The notes beneath the pieces were generated by a model. That model was not told the DNA's origin and did not search any database. It saw nothing but the letters and a program-made list of their open reading frames with translations. This document shows, in pieces, positions 48,046 to 57,218 of a stretch of DNA of 64,000 nt. Where the stretch lies: assembly GCA_903772945.1 (NCBI GenBank), contig CAICTM010000091.1, positions 60,758 to 124,757 on the forward strand, given 5' to 3'. The position numbers were made by a program, and so were the translations under genes. Source of the stretch: Seminavis robusta (Eukaryota > Bacillariophyta > Bacillariophyceae > Naviculales > Naviculaceae). Position 1 is the first letter of the stretch. The number at the start of each line of letters is the position of its first letter.

Positions 48046-48300
48046 TGTTGGTTGCTAGTAACACTCTAGCTTAGTAAAGGTAAAATACTGTTTTACTGTT
48101 AAGCTATTTCCAAGAAGTGATCTTTCTCCATGTTTTCTGGGATTGATTCAACTTCAAAGGATATAGTGAAGGGGGTGACCATATAGATCAGTTAAACTCC
48201 CCATGTATGTAACTAGAGAATAGATATAGATATCCCCTATCAACTAGATTGGGATAAACGACTAATTTGTATTGAGGTGTCTGTAATACAACCTCCAACA
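48046..48300 (-). repeat. LTR (5' LTR in the inferred orientation)
   Basis: 255 bp, identical by eye to 42539-42793. On the minus strand a TATA-like CACTATATCC lies about 45-50 bases before the self-complementary ACTTCTTGG stretch, which could mark the transcription start. Confidence 0.95.
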
Positions 48301-48305
48301 CCCTC
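48301..48305. repeat. Right target site duplication CCCTC of the LTR element
   Basis: Matches 42534-42538. Deleting the element plus one copy restores the DIRS-like RT ORF in frame. Confidence 0.92.
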
Positions 48306-49925
48306 CTTCTATCAGCCGCTGCGGTAAAGGTGGAACGAGACCGAAAACCCCGACTCATCAGCGACCACACCTGGAACTGGGGCTGGCCCTCCGTAAACGA
48401 AACCACATCACATCACGCACCGCCCAAGGCCATGCAATTTTGAAATGCCCTGCCGCGCATCCTGTACGATGTGCGTCACGCAAACCCCAAGTTTGGACCC
48501 GTCCGCCTCTGCAAGCATGACATCAAGGACGGCTTCTACCGCATGTTCCTGAACCCTTCCGACTGTATCCGACTTGCGCTGGTGCTGCCTCGCTATGAAG
48601 GTGAGCCCCAACTGGTGGCCGTCCCAATGTCATGCACCATGAGATGGGTCGAGTCGCCGCCTACCTTCAGTGGCATGTCGGAGACTACCTGCGACCGAGC
48701 AAATGAACGCTTCCTGAAGTCCCCCAGAGCCTGTCCTCCACACAGACTTGAGCAACACGCCGAGGGAATGGATGACCTGGACCCGTCCACCACTCCTAGA
48801 CCGCGAGAAAAGGAGGACCTTGCGGCAACACAAGAACTCCTTGGGATAGCCACCTCCCCCTTGGAGGCCGAGCCGGACCACTTCGCGGGACCCTCAAACA
48901 GACCTCTGCTCCAGCCCATCGGGCGGAATGATGTGTTCGTTGACGACTTCATCCAATTAGGCCAAGGAGGAAAGACCCGTATGAAGGCGCTACGCAGGCA
49001 CTTGCTCCATGCCATCGACGAGATCCTCGCTCGCCCCACCCTCAGCGAAAAACACTGAAATGAGGCGGTCTCGCCCAAGAAACTCCTACAAGGTGATGGA
49101 AGCTGGGCTACTCGAAAACTCATCCTGGGATGGATCATCGACACCCTACGACAGACTCTGGAACTCCCTCCCCACCGGAAGCAAGCGCTCGCTGACATCT
49201 TCAAGGAACTAGCCGGGTGTCGCAGAGTCAGCCACAAGCGTTGGATGCAAATCCTCGGCAAGCTGCGCTTCGTCTCTGTTGCCATCCGGGGTTCCGCTGG
49301 ACTCTTCAGCGCGCTCCAGCTCGCCCTCACGAAGTCCAAAGGAGGAAGAATCCGGATCAATACCGCATTGAGATCCCACATCGATTCCTTTGCTGATCTG
49401 GCTGCCAGACTCTGCCACCGCCCAACTCTTCTGGCTGAGATCGCCCCCCAGGACCCATCCTTCTTCAGAGCCACTGACGCCGCCAAGGCTGGAATGGGCG
49501 GTGTCTACTTTGACTCCGAGGAAACTCCCTACCTCTGGAGGTTCCCATTCCCTCCCGGTGTGCATGCTCAGCTCGTGTCCACGGACAACTTGACGGGAAC
49601 CGTCACCAACAGTGACCTCGAGCAAGCAGCCATCCTCGCGCAGCACTCCTTGCAAGCGGCGCGGCACTGCGTCACCTACGCCACCCTCTACACTCTCTCG
49701 GACAACACCCCAGCCGTCTCCAGAGTCTCCAAAGGGGCGGTCACCTCGGATGGTCCTGCGGCGTTCCTCTGCAACTACGCCTGCCGACACCAGCGGGAGC
49801 ATCGCTACTGCGCCCTCTCGTCCTACATCCCGGGTCCTGCCAATGTGATGGCTGATGATGTGTCGCGTCTGCAACACCTCACCCTGCCTGAACTTCTCGC
49901 CCACTTTGAACAGCACTATCCGTAG
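48306..49925 (+). pseudogene. DIRS-like reverse transcriptase and RNase H, 3' part
   Basis: This continues the ORF from 41894-42538. Reverse transcriptase motifs are DRKPRLISDHTW, RHANPKFGPVRLCKHDIKDG and the active site FVDDF at about 48936. The RNase H domain shows its four acidic positions: RATDAAKAGMGG, TNSDLEQAAI, TLSDNTPAVSR and GPANVMADDVSR. Two in-frame TGA codons break it, at about 48441 (AMQF*NALPRIL) and 49056-49058 (SEKH*NEAVSPKKL). The frame is otherwise intact. The DIRS-type RNase H arrangement supports the assignment. Confidence 0.9.
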
Positions 49926-49940
49926 AACAAACCCTGGCAG

Positions 49941-51146
49941 GTGTTGACTCTGCCACCCGAGGTCAGTTCACTGTTGATCTCCGCCTTGCGCTGCAGACCG
50001 CTTCAAAGAACATTGTCTCCAAGACGGCCGCCGCCCGCGACGGGACCTTCGGGCGATGGTGTGACTTCTGCGCAGGCCTCGGCGTCAACCCATCCCTCTG
50101 TGATCTCCCTGACCAAGAGGTCCAAGCCTGCTACCTCCTCGTCTTCGGAAACCGTTACTGACTCAGTGGACAAGGCCCTTCTTGCCGTCGGGAAGGGGAT
50201 CACCGACCTGGGTCACCCGGATCCCCGAAAGCTCAAAGCTGGATCCGACCACAACCATCCAATACTCGCTGCTTTCCTCAAAGGACTCAGGGATGAAGAT
50301 GGACCCCCTGACCTCGCCTACCCCGTCAACCTCTCCATCCTCCGAGCTATGCTCGATGCCCTGGACTACGACAACGCCACTTGGAGAACCCTCAACCGCC
50401 ACGTCTGCGACCTCTGCATCCTGGCCTTCTTCTGGCTCCTACGCCCTGCGGAGTACCTGGACACCGGGAACCTTGAATCCTAAAGCCAAGCCCTTTGCCT
50501 CTGTGATGTCTCCTTCACTGTCCGCGGCGGCCTCCGAGTCTGCGGAGACACCATCTCTTTGAATGATGTGAAAAACTACACGTGCCTCACCGATGCCACG
50601 TTTACGTTCACTGACCAAAAGAATGCTGTCCGCGGCGAGTCCACGGGCCACCGCCCGACCTCTGATCCGTGGCTTTGCCCGGTGAAGTCCCTTGCGCGTG
50701 TGGTCTACCACCTCCGTACCAACGGCGCCGACGCCGATACTCCCCTCTTCAACCACTTCAATGCGGCCCGCAACCGGTGGTATCCTGTGAAGCCCCAGTT
50801 CATCACCAACGCCCTCCGCCACGCTGCGGCCCTCATCTCCCACGACACTGGCATCAACCCTGACAAGGTCTCTGCCCGCTCCCTCCATCCTGGTGGTGCC
50901 ACAGCCCTTCTCTGCACCCATGTGGACTCGGATGCCATCCGCCTTCTCGGCCGCTGGAAGTCCGACGCCATGCTCCGCTACCTGCGCATCCAAGCCGCTG
51001 CCGCCACCCACCACTACTCCCAACAGATGTTGGACCATGGGGCGTACAACTTCCCGGGAGGCACATACGATCGCCACCTCCTCCCGGCGCAAGCGCCCCA
51101 ACACTTCAACGAGATTCTTCTCCACGAAGAACTCTACGAGGACTAA
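49941..51146 (+). pseudogene. Tyrosine recombinase of the DIRS-like element
   Basis: The N-terminal core-binding part is readable in one frame (TAAARDGTFGRWCDFCAGLG up to about 50155). A frameshift leads to DSVDKALLAVGKGI, then an in-frame TAA at about 50481-50483 (NLES*SQALCLCDV). Catalytic-domain landmarks are LAFFWLLRPAEYL (box I Arg), SARSLHPGGATALL, IRLLGRWKSDAMLRYLRIQ (box II Gly-Arg-Trp and the Tyr). The HxxR motif reads RSLH here, so His and Arg appear exchanged. The last roughly 60 residues are low-similarity. It would be needed for integration of the circular cDNA, but this copy is inactive. Confidence 0.88.
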
Positions 51147-51221
51147 CCTACCCCTAGTCCTCGGCCCCCTGTCCTCGCCTCCACCTGGACAGGAGGTAAC
51201 TTCTCCCACCCCGCTACGCTC

Positions 51222-51458
51222 CCTCCCTGTTTTGCCTTTGGCTTTTGGGTTGCACGACTCAAGGCTGTCCTGTGGAACATCACATTCCCGGGACTCTCTC
51301 TTGCCGTGTGGGATCCATCTGGGACCCCCCAGTTCCAAATGGTACCCCGGGGACTGGAGACGGTCGGCTCAGTAAATGGCCAAGTCTCTCCACTCACCTA
51401 ATCCTCTACTAGTCGTGTCTAGCTGCTCGGGGCGAGCGCAGCTTGTCTGCGCTCGGTG
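51222..51458 (+). repeat. Split direct repeat B1
   Basis: It contains GGTTGCACGACTCAAGGCTG, GGAACATCACATTCCCGGGA, GGTACCCCGGGGACTGGAGA and ends at GCGCTCGGTG directly before A2. It matches 51916-52142 apart from a roughly 17-bp extra stretch near its start and single-base differences. The left limit is approximate. Confidence 0.88.
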
Positions 51459-51471
51459 TTGAGCAGCAGCA
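51424..51471. repeat. Nested stem-loop at the B1-A2 junction
   Basis: GAGCGCAG-CTTGT-CTGCGCTC forms a perfect 8-bp stem (51433-51453). An outer pair GCTGCTC...GAGCAGC (51423-51429 and 51461-51467) encloses it across the B1|A2 boundary. At the right end of the element (52110-52142) the inner stem is present without the second outer arm. This is the sequence that would lie at the joint of a circular intermediate, so it is a candidate recombinase site. Confidence 0.65.
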
Positions 51472-51915
51472 CGCCTGGGGAACCCCCTGTCCGAGTTTCC
51501 ACGCCCCGCAGCGTGGAAACTTGAACCCTAATGGGTTCTCGCCACTATGACCCAAATCATGGTTGCCGAGAGGACCATCTCACTATTTGCAAAATTAATT
51601 CCCGCGCTCCTCACCTACAACTCAAGTACATCTCTACATCTCGCAGGTCATCACCTGCGTTCCGGAAATGGATACCCCACATGATGATGCACCGCATCAG
51701 CTCCTCAATGCCTCTCGAACAAGATTACCCTTAAGGCAACGACGCCCGTCCAAGACCACATTTGGCAAGATCGACAGCGGCAACCATGAATCACTAAAGC
51801 CAGCGACCTAGCCAAGACCAGCCATTGAACTGCCGATCGCAAGAAGGTTGTCTCTCTCTCAGCTCACAATTCTTCATTCAGCCGACGCTGAAGGCAAGAA
51901 CCTAGATTAGATTAA
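51459..51915 (+). repeat. Split direct repeat A2
   Basis: Near-identical to A1 (39384-39842). It follows B1 without a gap and precedes B2. Confidence 0.92.
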
Positions 51916-52142
51916 CCCACCTCTCCCTCCCTGGTTGCACGACTCAAGGCTGTCCCGTGGAACATCACATTCCCGGGACTCCCTCTTGCCGTGTGGGATC
52001 CATCCGGGACTCCCCAGTCCCAAATGGTACCCCGGGGACTGGAGACGGTCGGCTCAGTAAATGGCCGAGTCTCTCCACTCACCTAATCCTCTACTAGTCG
52101 TGTCTAGCTGCTCGAGGCGAGCGCAGCTTGTCTGCGCTCGAT
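51916..52142 (+). repeat. Split direct repeat B2, right end of the DIRS-like element
   Basis: It repeats B1 and ends GCGCTCGATG directly before the resuming Copia RNase H sequence. Confidence 0.9.
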
Positions 52143-52629
52143 GTGACTCTACGGCAAGGAGAATCGTGCGGACCCTGCCAATGTCAAGAGCAGAACTGGG
52201 CTGGTCATACTGCTGAATGGTTGTCCTATCGTTTGGGCCAGCAAGCTGCAGCAGACCATTGCCTTGAGCATGATGATGGCCGAGTACTATGCCCTGTCGA
52301 CCTGCATGATGGAAGTTCTGCCTTTGAGGCGTACTGTCCAGACTGTAGCCGCAGGACTAGGCATCAAGGAAGAGTGCCTGACCTCATTCAAGACCACTGT
52401 CTGGGAAGACAACATGGGAGCCCTGACTCTGGCAAACCTGGAGCCTGGACAAAGCACTCCAAGGTCCAAGTTCTATGATGTCAAGGTCCACTGATTCAGA
52501 GCACATCTGAAGCTAGGGGAACTCGAGGTGGTCAAGGTGGACACCGCAGATCAACTTGCGGACATGTTCACCAAGCCCTTGTGTGTGGAAGTCTTCAAAA
52601 GGCTGAGATTCCGCCTCATGGGCTGGTAG
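52143..52629 (+). pseudogene. Copia RNase H, resumed after the nested insertion
   Basis: It reads LYGKENRADPANVKSRTGLV, LLNGCPIVWASKLQQTIALS, MAEYYALSTCMMEVLPLRR and WEDNMGALTLANLEPGQSTP. After an early stop following FYDVKVH it ends in ELEVVKVDTADQLADMFTKP, the canonical Copia end. It joins in sense to MDAYVDADF at 39381. Confidence 0.88.
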
Positions 52630-53110
52630 CTCGTGCTACCATGGTTGGGGACGAGTTTGTGCTGATGAGCTCTTTGATTTCGTGCAGTTGTTGCGCCGAG
52701 TACTATGCCCTGTCGACCTGCATGATGGAAGTTCTGCCTTTGAGGCGTACTGTCCAGACTGTAGCCGCAGGACTAGGCATCAAGGAAGAGTGCCTGACCT
52801 CATTCAAGACCACTGTCTGGGAAGACAACATGGGAGCCCTGACTCTGGCAAACCTGGAGCCTGGACAAAGCACTCCAAGGTCCAAGTTCTATGATGTCAA
52901 GGTCCACTGATTCAGAGCACATCTGAAGCCAGGGGAACTCGAGGTGGTCAAGGTGGACACCGCAGATCAACTTGCGGACATGTTCACCAAGCCCTTGTGT
53001 GTGGAAGTCTTCAAAAGGCTGAGATTCCGCCTCATGGGCTGGTAGCTCGTGCTACCATGGTTGGGGACGAGTTTGTGCTGATGAGCTCTTTGATTTCGTG
53101 CAGTTGTTGC
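52279..53110 (+). repeat. Tandem duplication of a 416-bp unit
   Basis: Copies are 52279-52694 and 52695-53110, the same length and nearly identical (for example AAGCTAGGGGA against AAGCCAGGGGA). The unit spans the C-terminal half of Copia RNase H, its stop codon and the following roughly 70 bp. Confidence 0.93.
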
Positions 53111-53575
53111 CTTTGGCGTCAATGTCAAGGATTTCAGCACGAGATCACCCCAAAGAAGCCTTGGATTTCGTGCCAGAGGTGCGTCCATGCGATCTTGATG
53201 TCACAATGGTCATTTCACCGCGTGGTGCGTGCAGCGCGCTGTCGCGCGCAATGACCTCAGTGCGAGTTCGCATTTGGACTGACACCGGGTTCGGAATGCT
53301 GAGGAGTGTTCTCAACGTCACCGACACGTTTGAGATTGATGTGAATTGATACACGCTATATGTTTTGATCTAGCGCTACAGCATGAAACGATCACAGCGA
53401 GATGGTTCTCACCGTGGACCTTTCGCTCTGAGGGAGCACGCTGTGGAGCACTACATTCACACTACTCGTGGTGGAACTCACAAGTTCTAGTACTACGAAC
53501 TGGTACATTGCATATCCTGTCGAAGTCAACCCCTTATTACACCAAAGCGGAGTGCGATCAGATGATCGAGGCCGG
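53111..53575. other. Spacer between two Copia elements; no gene
   Basis: No ORF with a domain. It probably includes the 3' end of the first Copia element, but no LTR could be paired. Confidence 0.4.
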
Positions 53576-53720
53576 TGTTAGTTGCTCTAAGCTCTCTTCT
53601 AGTTGTTACTGTTGCTATTGAGATACTACTGAAAAAGTGGGTGGGGTACCAGCTTTTGCTACTGGCATCAAATTCTAGTACAGAGGTACAGGTTGAATCC
53701 CTAATCGCGAATCCCCAACA
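53576..53720 (-). repeat. Tentative 3' LTR of the second Copia element
   Basis: 145 bp bounded by TGTTAG and CCAACA on the plus strand, placed directly after the purine motif CACAGGAGTG of the minus strand (53721-53730). No second copy was found, so the inner boundary is firmer than the outer one. Confidence 0.45.
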
Positions 53721-53779
53721 CACTCCTGTGGTCGTCGAGCTTGTCCTAGTCGCCGACCATGCTTACTTACTTACTCCGC

Positions 53780-54500
53780 TTAGCGCTCCTTCTTTGAACG
53801 GACCTTCTTGTCCAACCGTGACCCTCCTTCTGAGTGCCCTGGCTCTGAGTGTTCCACAACACCCATCAACTTGTCCACGTTCTGTTTGAACAGTCGACCT
53901 TGGTTCGGCTTCGTCCAGAAGTCCGCAGCCATATCATCAGTTGCACACCAGTCCACACTGATCTCCTTCTTTGCGATTCTGTCGCTCACAAAAGAAGTAC
54001 CTAATGTTGATGTGCTTCGTTCGTTTACTACTAGAAGCTTTGCCGTTCTTCTCTAGAAGGATGGCACTCTTGTTGTCCTGATAGACTATAGTTTCTTTAA
54101 CTACATAGCCTTGCTCCAGAAGGAACTGCCTCGTCCAAAGGATCGATGGCATCAGGTCATCAACTGCTACGAGTTCACTCTCAGTCGAGCTTCTCGTGTT
54201 CAACTTCTGTTTCGTTGAAGTCGATAATGGGTAACCGGTGCCCATGGTCAAACCACCTCCGGTATGACCCCTCATGTTTGGATGGACTGCGAAAGAACCA
54301 TCAACATACCATTTCAATATGCCACTTCCGTCGGCTTTGAGACCTAATGGTAGTTTTCTAGTACGTCTAATGTACTGCATGAGGTGGACTAGTTTATCCC
54401 AATCTTGCCTATCCAGTTCCTTGACTCTAGTCGTGAGGAACGATATTGCCGTACCTGTGTCTGGTCGGGCTCTCTTCGTAGCGAATAACACCTTAGCCAC
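53780..54500 (-). pseudogene. RNase H of the second Copia element
   Basis: It reads AKVLFATKRARPDTGTAISF, KWYVDGSFAVHPNMRGHTGG, STSTKQKLNTRSSTESELVA, VYQDNKSAILLEKNG and HINIRYFF, then a frameshift near 53970 to KKEISVDWCATDDMAADFWTKP. The acidic positions (VDGS, STESE, YQDNKS, TDDMAADF) are preserved. It is separated from the RT frame by a one-base insertion near 54525. Confidence 0.88.
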
Positions 54501-57210
54501 CAGGCTGTGAAAGGTATCTGCCTTGCTCGTTGGGAGCTTCTTGCTTGCAGGATTCGTCTACTGTGAATTGGTCTTTCGGGGCTGCACTACTTCTAGTTTT
54601 CGTGCCCCCTTCCTCTGGCGATGCCTTCTCGAAGGCTTCCAGGATTTCATCAACGTACTTGTACATTGATACGTTGCATTGACCCTTCGTCGTGAAGTCT
54701 ATGGTCATGCCAAGATACGTGTGGACCTTTCCGCGGCTCACCGTCATCTCACCAGTGGCGTCCTCGAGTATGCTTTCGTATTCATCACGAAGCACTTGGA
54801 TCAGCTGGTCGTTAACCTTCGAGTCCTTGTGGCTAAGCTTACAGTCGTCTACATGCCAGCAAACTGTTTGTTGCTTGCCGTGCACCATTCTGTTGGCTAC
54901 ACATGGGTCGTAAGCATTAATCTTAAATCCGTTCCGGACCATCGTCTTCCGGAACTTACGGTAGTATAGTAGGCTAGCTACCATGGTGCCGTAGATGGCA
55001 TTCAAGCATTGTAGTAGCAACTGCTTGTTGCCTTTCTTATCAGTTGTCACGAACGGTTTGTAGACATCTGGGGCTATTTCACACAGCATGTCTACTAGTA
55101 CTCCTCTTACTCTAATGATTACCATATCTTTTTCATCCTCGACTCTTGTCTGGATGAAGGCGTTCGGGATGTCAATTACTGCCACATCCCTTTCCTCTTC
55201 AGCGTCGATTATGCAGGAGAGTAGCACTGCTTCTGTCGACACTGTTGGCGAGCTTGCGTCTTCCTTGGAGATGAAGTCACGCTGTTTGTTGCCTCCTGCA
55301 ACCGCTCGGCCTTTGATCTTCCCGTTCCTTTTCAACTTTAGGAACAGGTGTGACTCTAGGATACTCTTGCGTTCCATATCGCTGAGTTCTTCCATTTTCT
55401 TCGGACGGAAGGTATCCCTGAGATGTAACTGTTTCATCTCGGCAAAGGCTGCATCGTGCGCTTTGTCCTTCCACTCCTTGAGTCCAGCCTTCAATGACAA
55501 CTGTGTCATGATGGCTGCTACCACATCAGGTTCTTCTTCTACCTGTGTGTAGAACATGTGTGCATCTGGGTGCAAGACACGTTCAGTTGTATGGACGTTT
55601 GGCGTCTCATACTTCTTTCCATCAAAGCTGGGAATATACGATTCCTTTGCTTGTGTCCTCACTCTACTAGACCTGCGCACTCCTGGCGTCTGCTCAGGTG
55701 CCGCTTGGGTTTCAACACCCACTCCTGGGATCTGTTCCAGGGGCTGTTGGTCCGTAGTAGGTTCCGGTTCCTCTACCGTTTCGACGATAGGTTGGGTAAC
55801 CGGTTCCGTTTCGATTTTCGGTTCAACGCCGATTTCATTCGGTTCGTTGACTATCGATTCTGCGTCGTCGTCGTTGACGTTGTCCTGGGGATCGTCGGGA
55901 TCATCTTCCATTTCGTCAATGGTTTCAGCATCCGCGTCCAGGTCCTCATCGGTTTGGATCATTGGTAGTGGGGGTGCGTCATTGCTTTCTTCCCCTTCCA
56001 CTCCTGTGATCTCGACATCACCAATGGGTCTATTTTTCCGATCAGTAAAAACGAGTAGTTTAGGCTGATCTTTTCCTAATAGATTGACTCTAGCTATCAC
56101 TGTGTCGGGCATTGGGATCTTGTCCCATGAATGCCGAGTAATTTTCTTGCCGGAGCGGAGGCTCATAAATTTGTAGCCTCCTTGCTTATTTCCGCTCGTT
56201 CCCATACAGATGGCCGCCTTTGTGCGTCCTACCATGCTGTTACGGGGCGAGTCTTCTTCATGCACCTGGCAGTAATCTCCGAACTGCAGGCTCAGGTGCT
56301 TTTTATAGTCCAGGGACTCTCCCATCATTATCATACGGGGGCTCATTGTCTCACTGACCCCCGCCTTACTTGGGAAGTACGTCAACTGTTTGACGACTTG
56401 TAACACCAAGTTGACGGTTAATATTTTTGGCATGCGTGTGAACGGTAGGCTATGCCGGACAGCTCGTGTCCTTTCCTTGACTACCCGGATTCTACGTTCG
56501 ATCTCGGGTACGTGCTCATTAGCACTGGCAACGTTCACTACCGGTCCACCCGGCATTGCCATGATTGTGTTGGACAGAGGCTCGGGTACGTGCTCGTTAG
56601 CACTGGCAACGTTCACTACCGGTCCACCCGGCATTGCCATGATTGTGTTGGACAGAGGCTCAAACTCATTGTCCACATGAATGGTCGTGATTCTAAAACC
56701 ACGAGCCTTGTAGAATCGATAGACCTCCTTAACTGCTTCTAGGATGGTCTCTAGCTTCCTGTTGGGCAGGTGTCTAGATGTTGTAAAATCGATTTTACGG
56801 CTTAGCGTTAACAGGAACGGAATTCCTGCCACAAAGAAAATATCCATCGTTAGGAACACATCCTTGTGTAATTGCAAAAAGTCTCTCGGCACTTTCATTG
56901 CATTGCCTGCCACTGCGTTCGGTTTCGTTCGAGTGGTCTTGCCTTTCAACGCATCAATATCCTTGCCCCATATAGCTTGTGCCGTATCGATGTCTTCGAC
57001 GGTCACAGGGCAATTTGCGATTTGATTGCTCATAATCGCCCATCGAAAATCTTTAATCGATGGATAGACGAGTTGCTTATACAGCAGCTTCGCCCTTGAT
57101 GCGGCTTTAACTTGTCGTTTGCTGAAGCCTTCCTTATTTTCGGCGACAGTACTCACAAGTGCCTTCCCTTTTTTCCTAGGGTCATGAACGTGTAATCCTT
57201 CACTGTTCAT
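54493..57210 (-). pseudogene. Integrase and reverse transcriptase of the second Copia element
   Basis: A 905-codon ORF. The integrase core begins near VFLTMDIFFVAGIPFLLTLS and FRITTIHVDNEFEPL. A 26-residue tandem duplication lies between the second Asp and the catalytic Glu region. A long acidic linker follows. The reverse transcriptase has VIDIPNAFIQT, LLQCLNAIYGTMVASLLYYR and CWHVDDCKLSH, with both catalytic Asp kept. The upstream pre-integrase segment (NIVYDCPKGTYTVIRPGLPD) is in another frame. Confidence 0.9.
56504..56659 (-). repeat. 78-bp tandem duplication inside the integrase
   Basis: Two head-to-tail copies with a 78-bp period encode PLSNTIMAMPGGPVVNVASA plus NEHVPE twice in frame. 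They differ by one visible base (CTCATTAGC against CTCGTTAGC). Confidence 0.93.
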
Positions 57211-57218
57211 TTCATATA

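Larger units (their letters stand above)
42539..48300 (-). mobile_element. Non-autonomous Copia-like LTR element (LARD-like), recently inserted
   Basis: The element is 5762 bp with two 255-bp LTRs (42539-42793 and 48046-48300) that are identical by eye. They start TGTTGG and end CCAACA, as Copia LTRs do, and are flanked by the 5-bp duplication CCCTC. Orientation is inferred as minus: the motif CAGGAGTG precedes TGTTGG at the left LTR when read on the minus strand, as it does at the 3' LTR of the Copia element at 53576-59166. The 5-kb interior has no protease, integrase or reverse transcriptase motif in any frame. Its longest minus-strand ORFs (42681-43373, 44855-45394, 45728-46312, 46729-47442) are Gln/Thr/Ser-rich without known domains. 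Identical LTRs mean very recent insertion, so enzymes must have come from another element. Confidence 0.92.
39384..52142 (+). mobile_element. DIRS/PAT-like tyrosine-recombinase retrotransposon with split direct repeats
   Basis: The layout is A1 (39384-39842), gag ORF, RT/RNase H ORF, tyrosine recombinase ORF, B1 (about 51222-51458), A2 (51459-51915), B2 (51916-52142). A1 and A2 are near-identical direct repeats, as are B1 and B2. This split direct repeat order (A1-ORFs-B1-A2-B2) is the established hallmark of PAT-like members of the DIRS order, which integrate by tyrosine recombinase rather than a DDE integrase. No target duplication flanks it, as expected. The host Copia RNase H reads on across the two junctions (DADF on the left, LYGKENRADPANVKSRTG on the right), with the frame off by one base. 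The element has a few stops and frameshifts and carries a nested LTR element at 42539-48300. Confidence 0.93.
32937..53110 (+). mobile_element. Ty1/Copia-like retrotransposon, degenerate, interrupted by a nested insertion
   Basis: The domain order gag, protease, integrase, reverse transcriptase, RNase H on the + strand is diagnostic of Copia elements. The pol region is cut within RNase H at 39383 and resumes at about 52143, on the far side of a 12.8-kb DIRS-like insertion. Frameshifts occur in gag, at about 36661 (before the GAG-pre-integrase motif), at about 37670 and at about 37840. The reverse transcriptase has a YVND active site. No LTR pair was found, so both limits are uncertain; the right limit given is the end of a tandem duplication of its 3' part. 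The element is dead. Confidence 0.85.
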
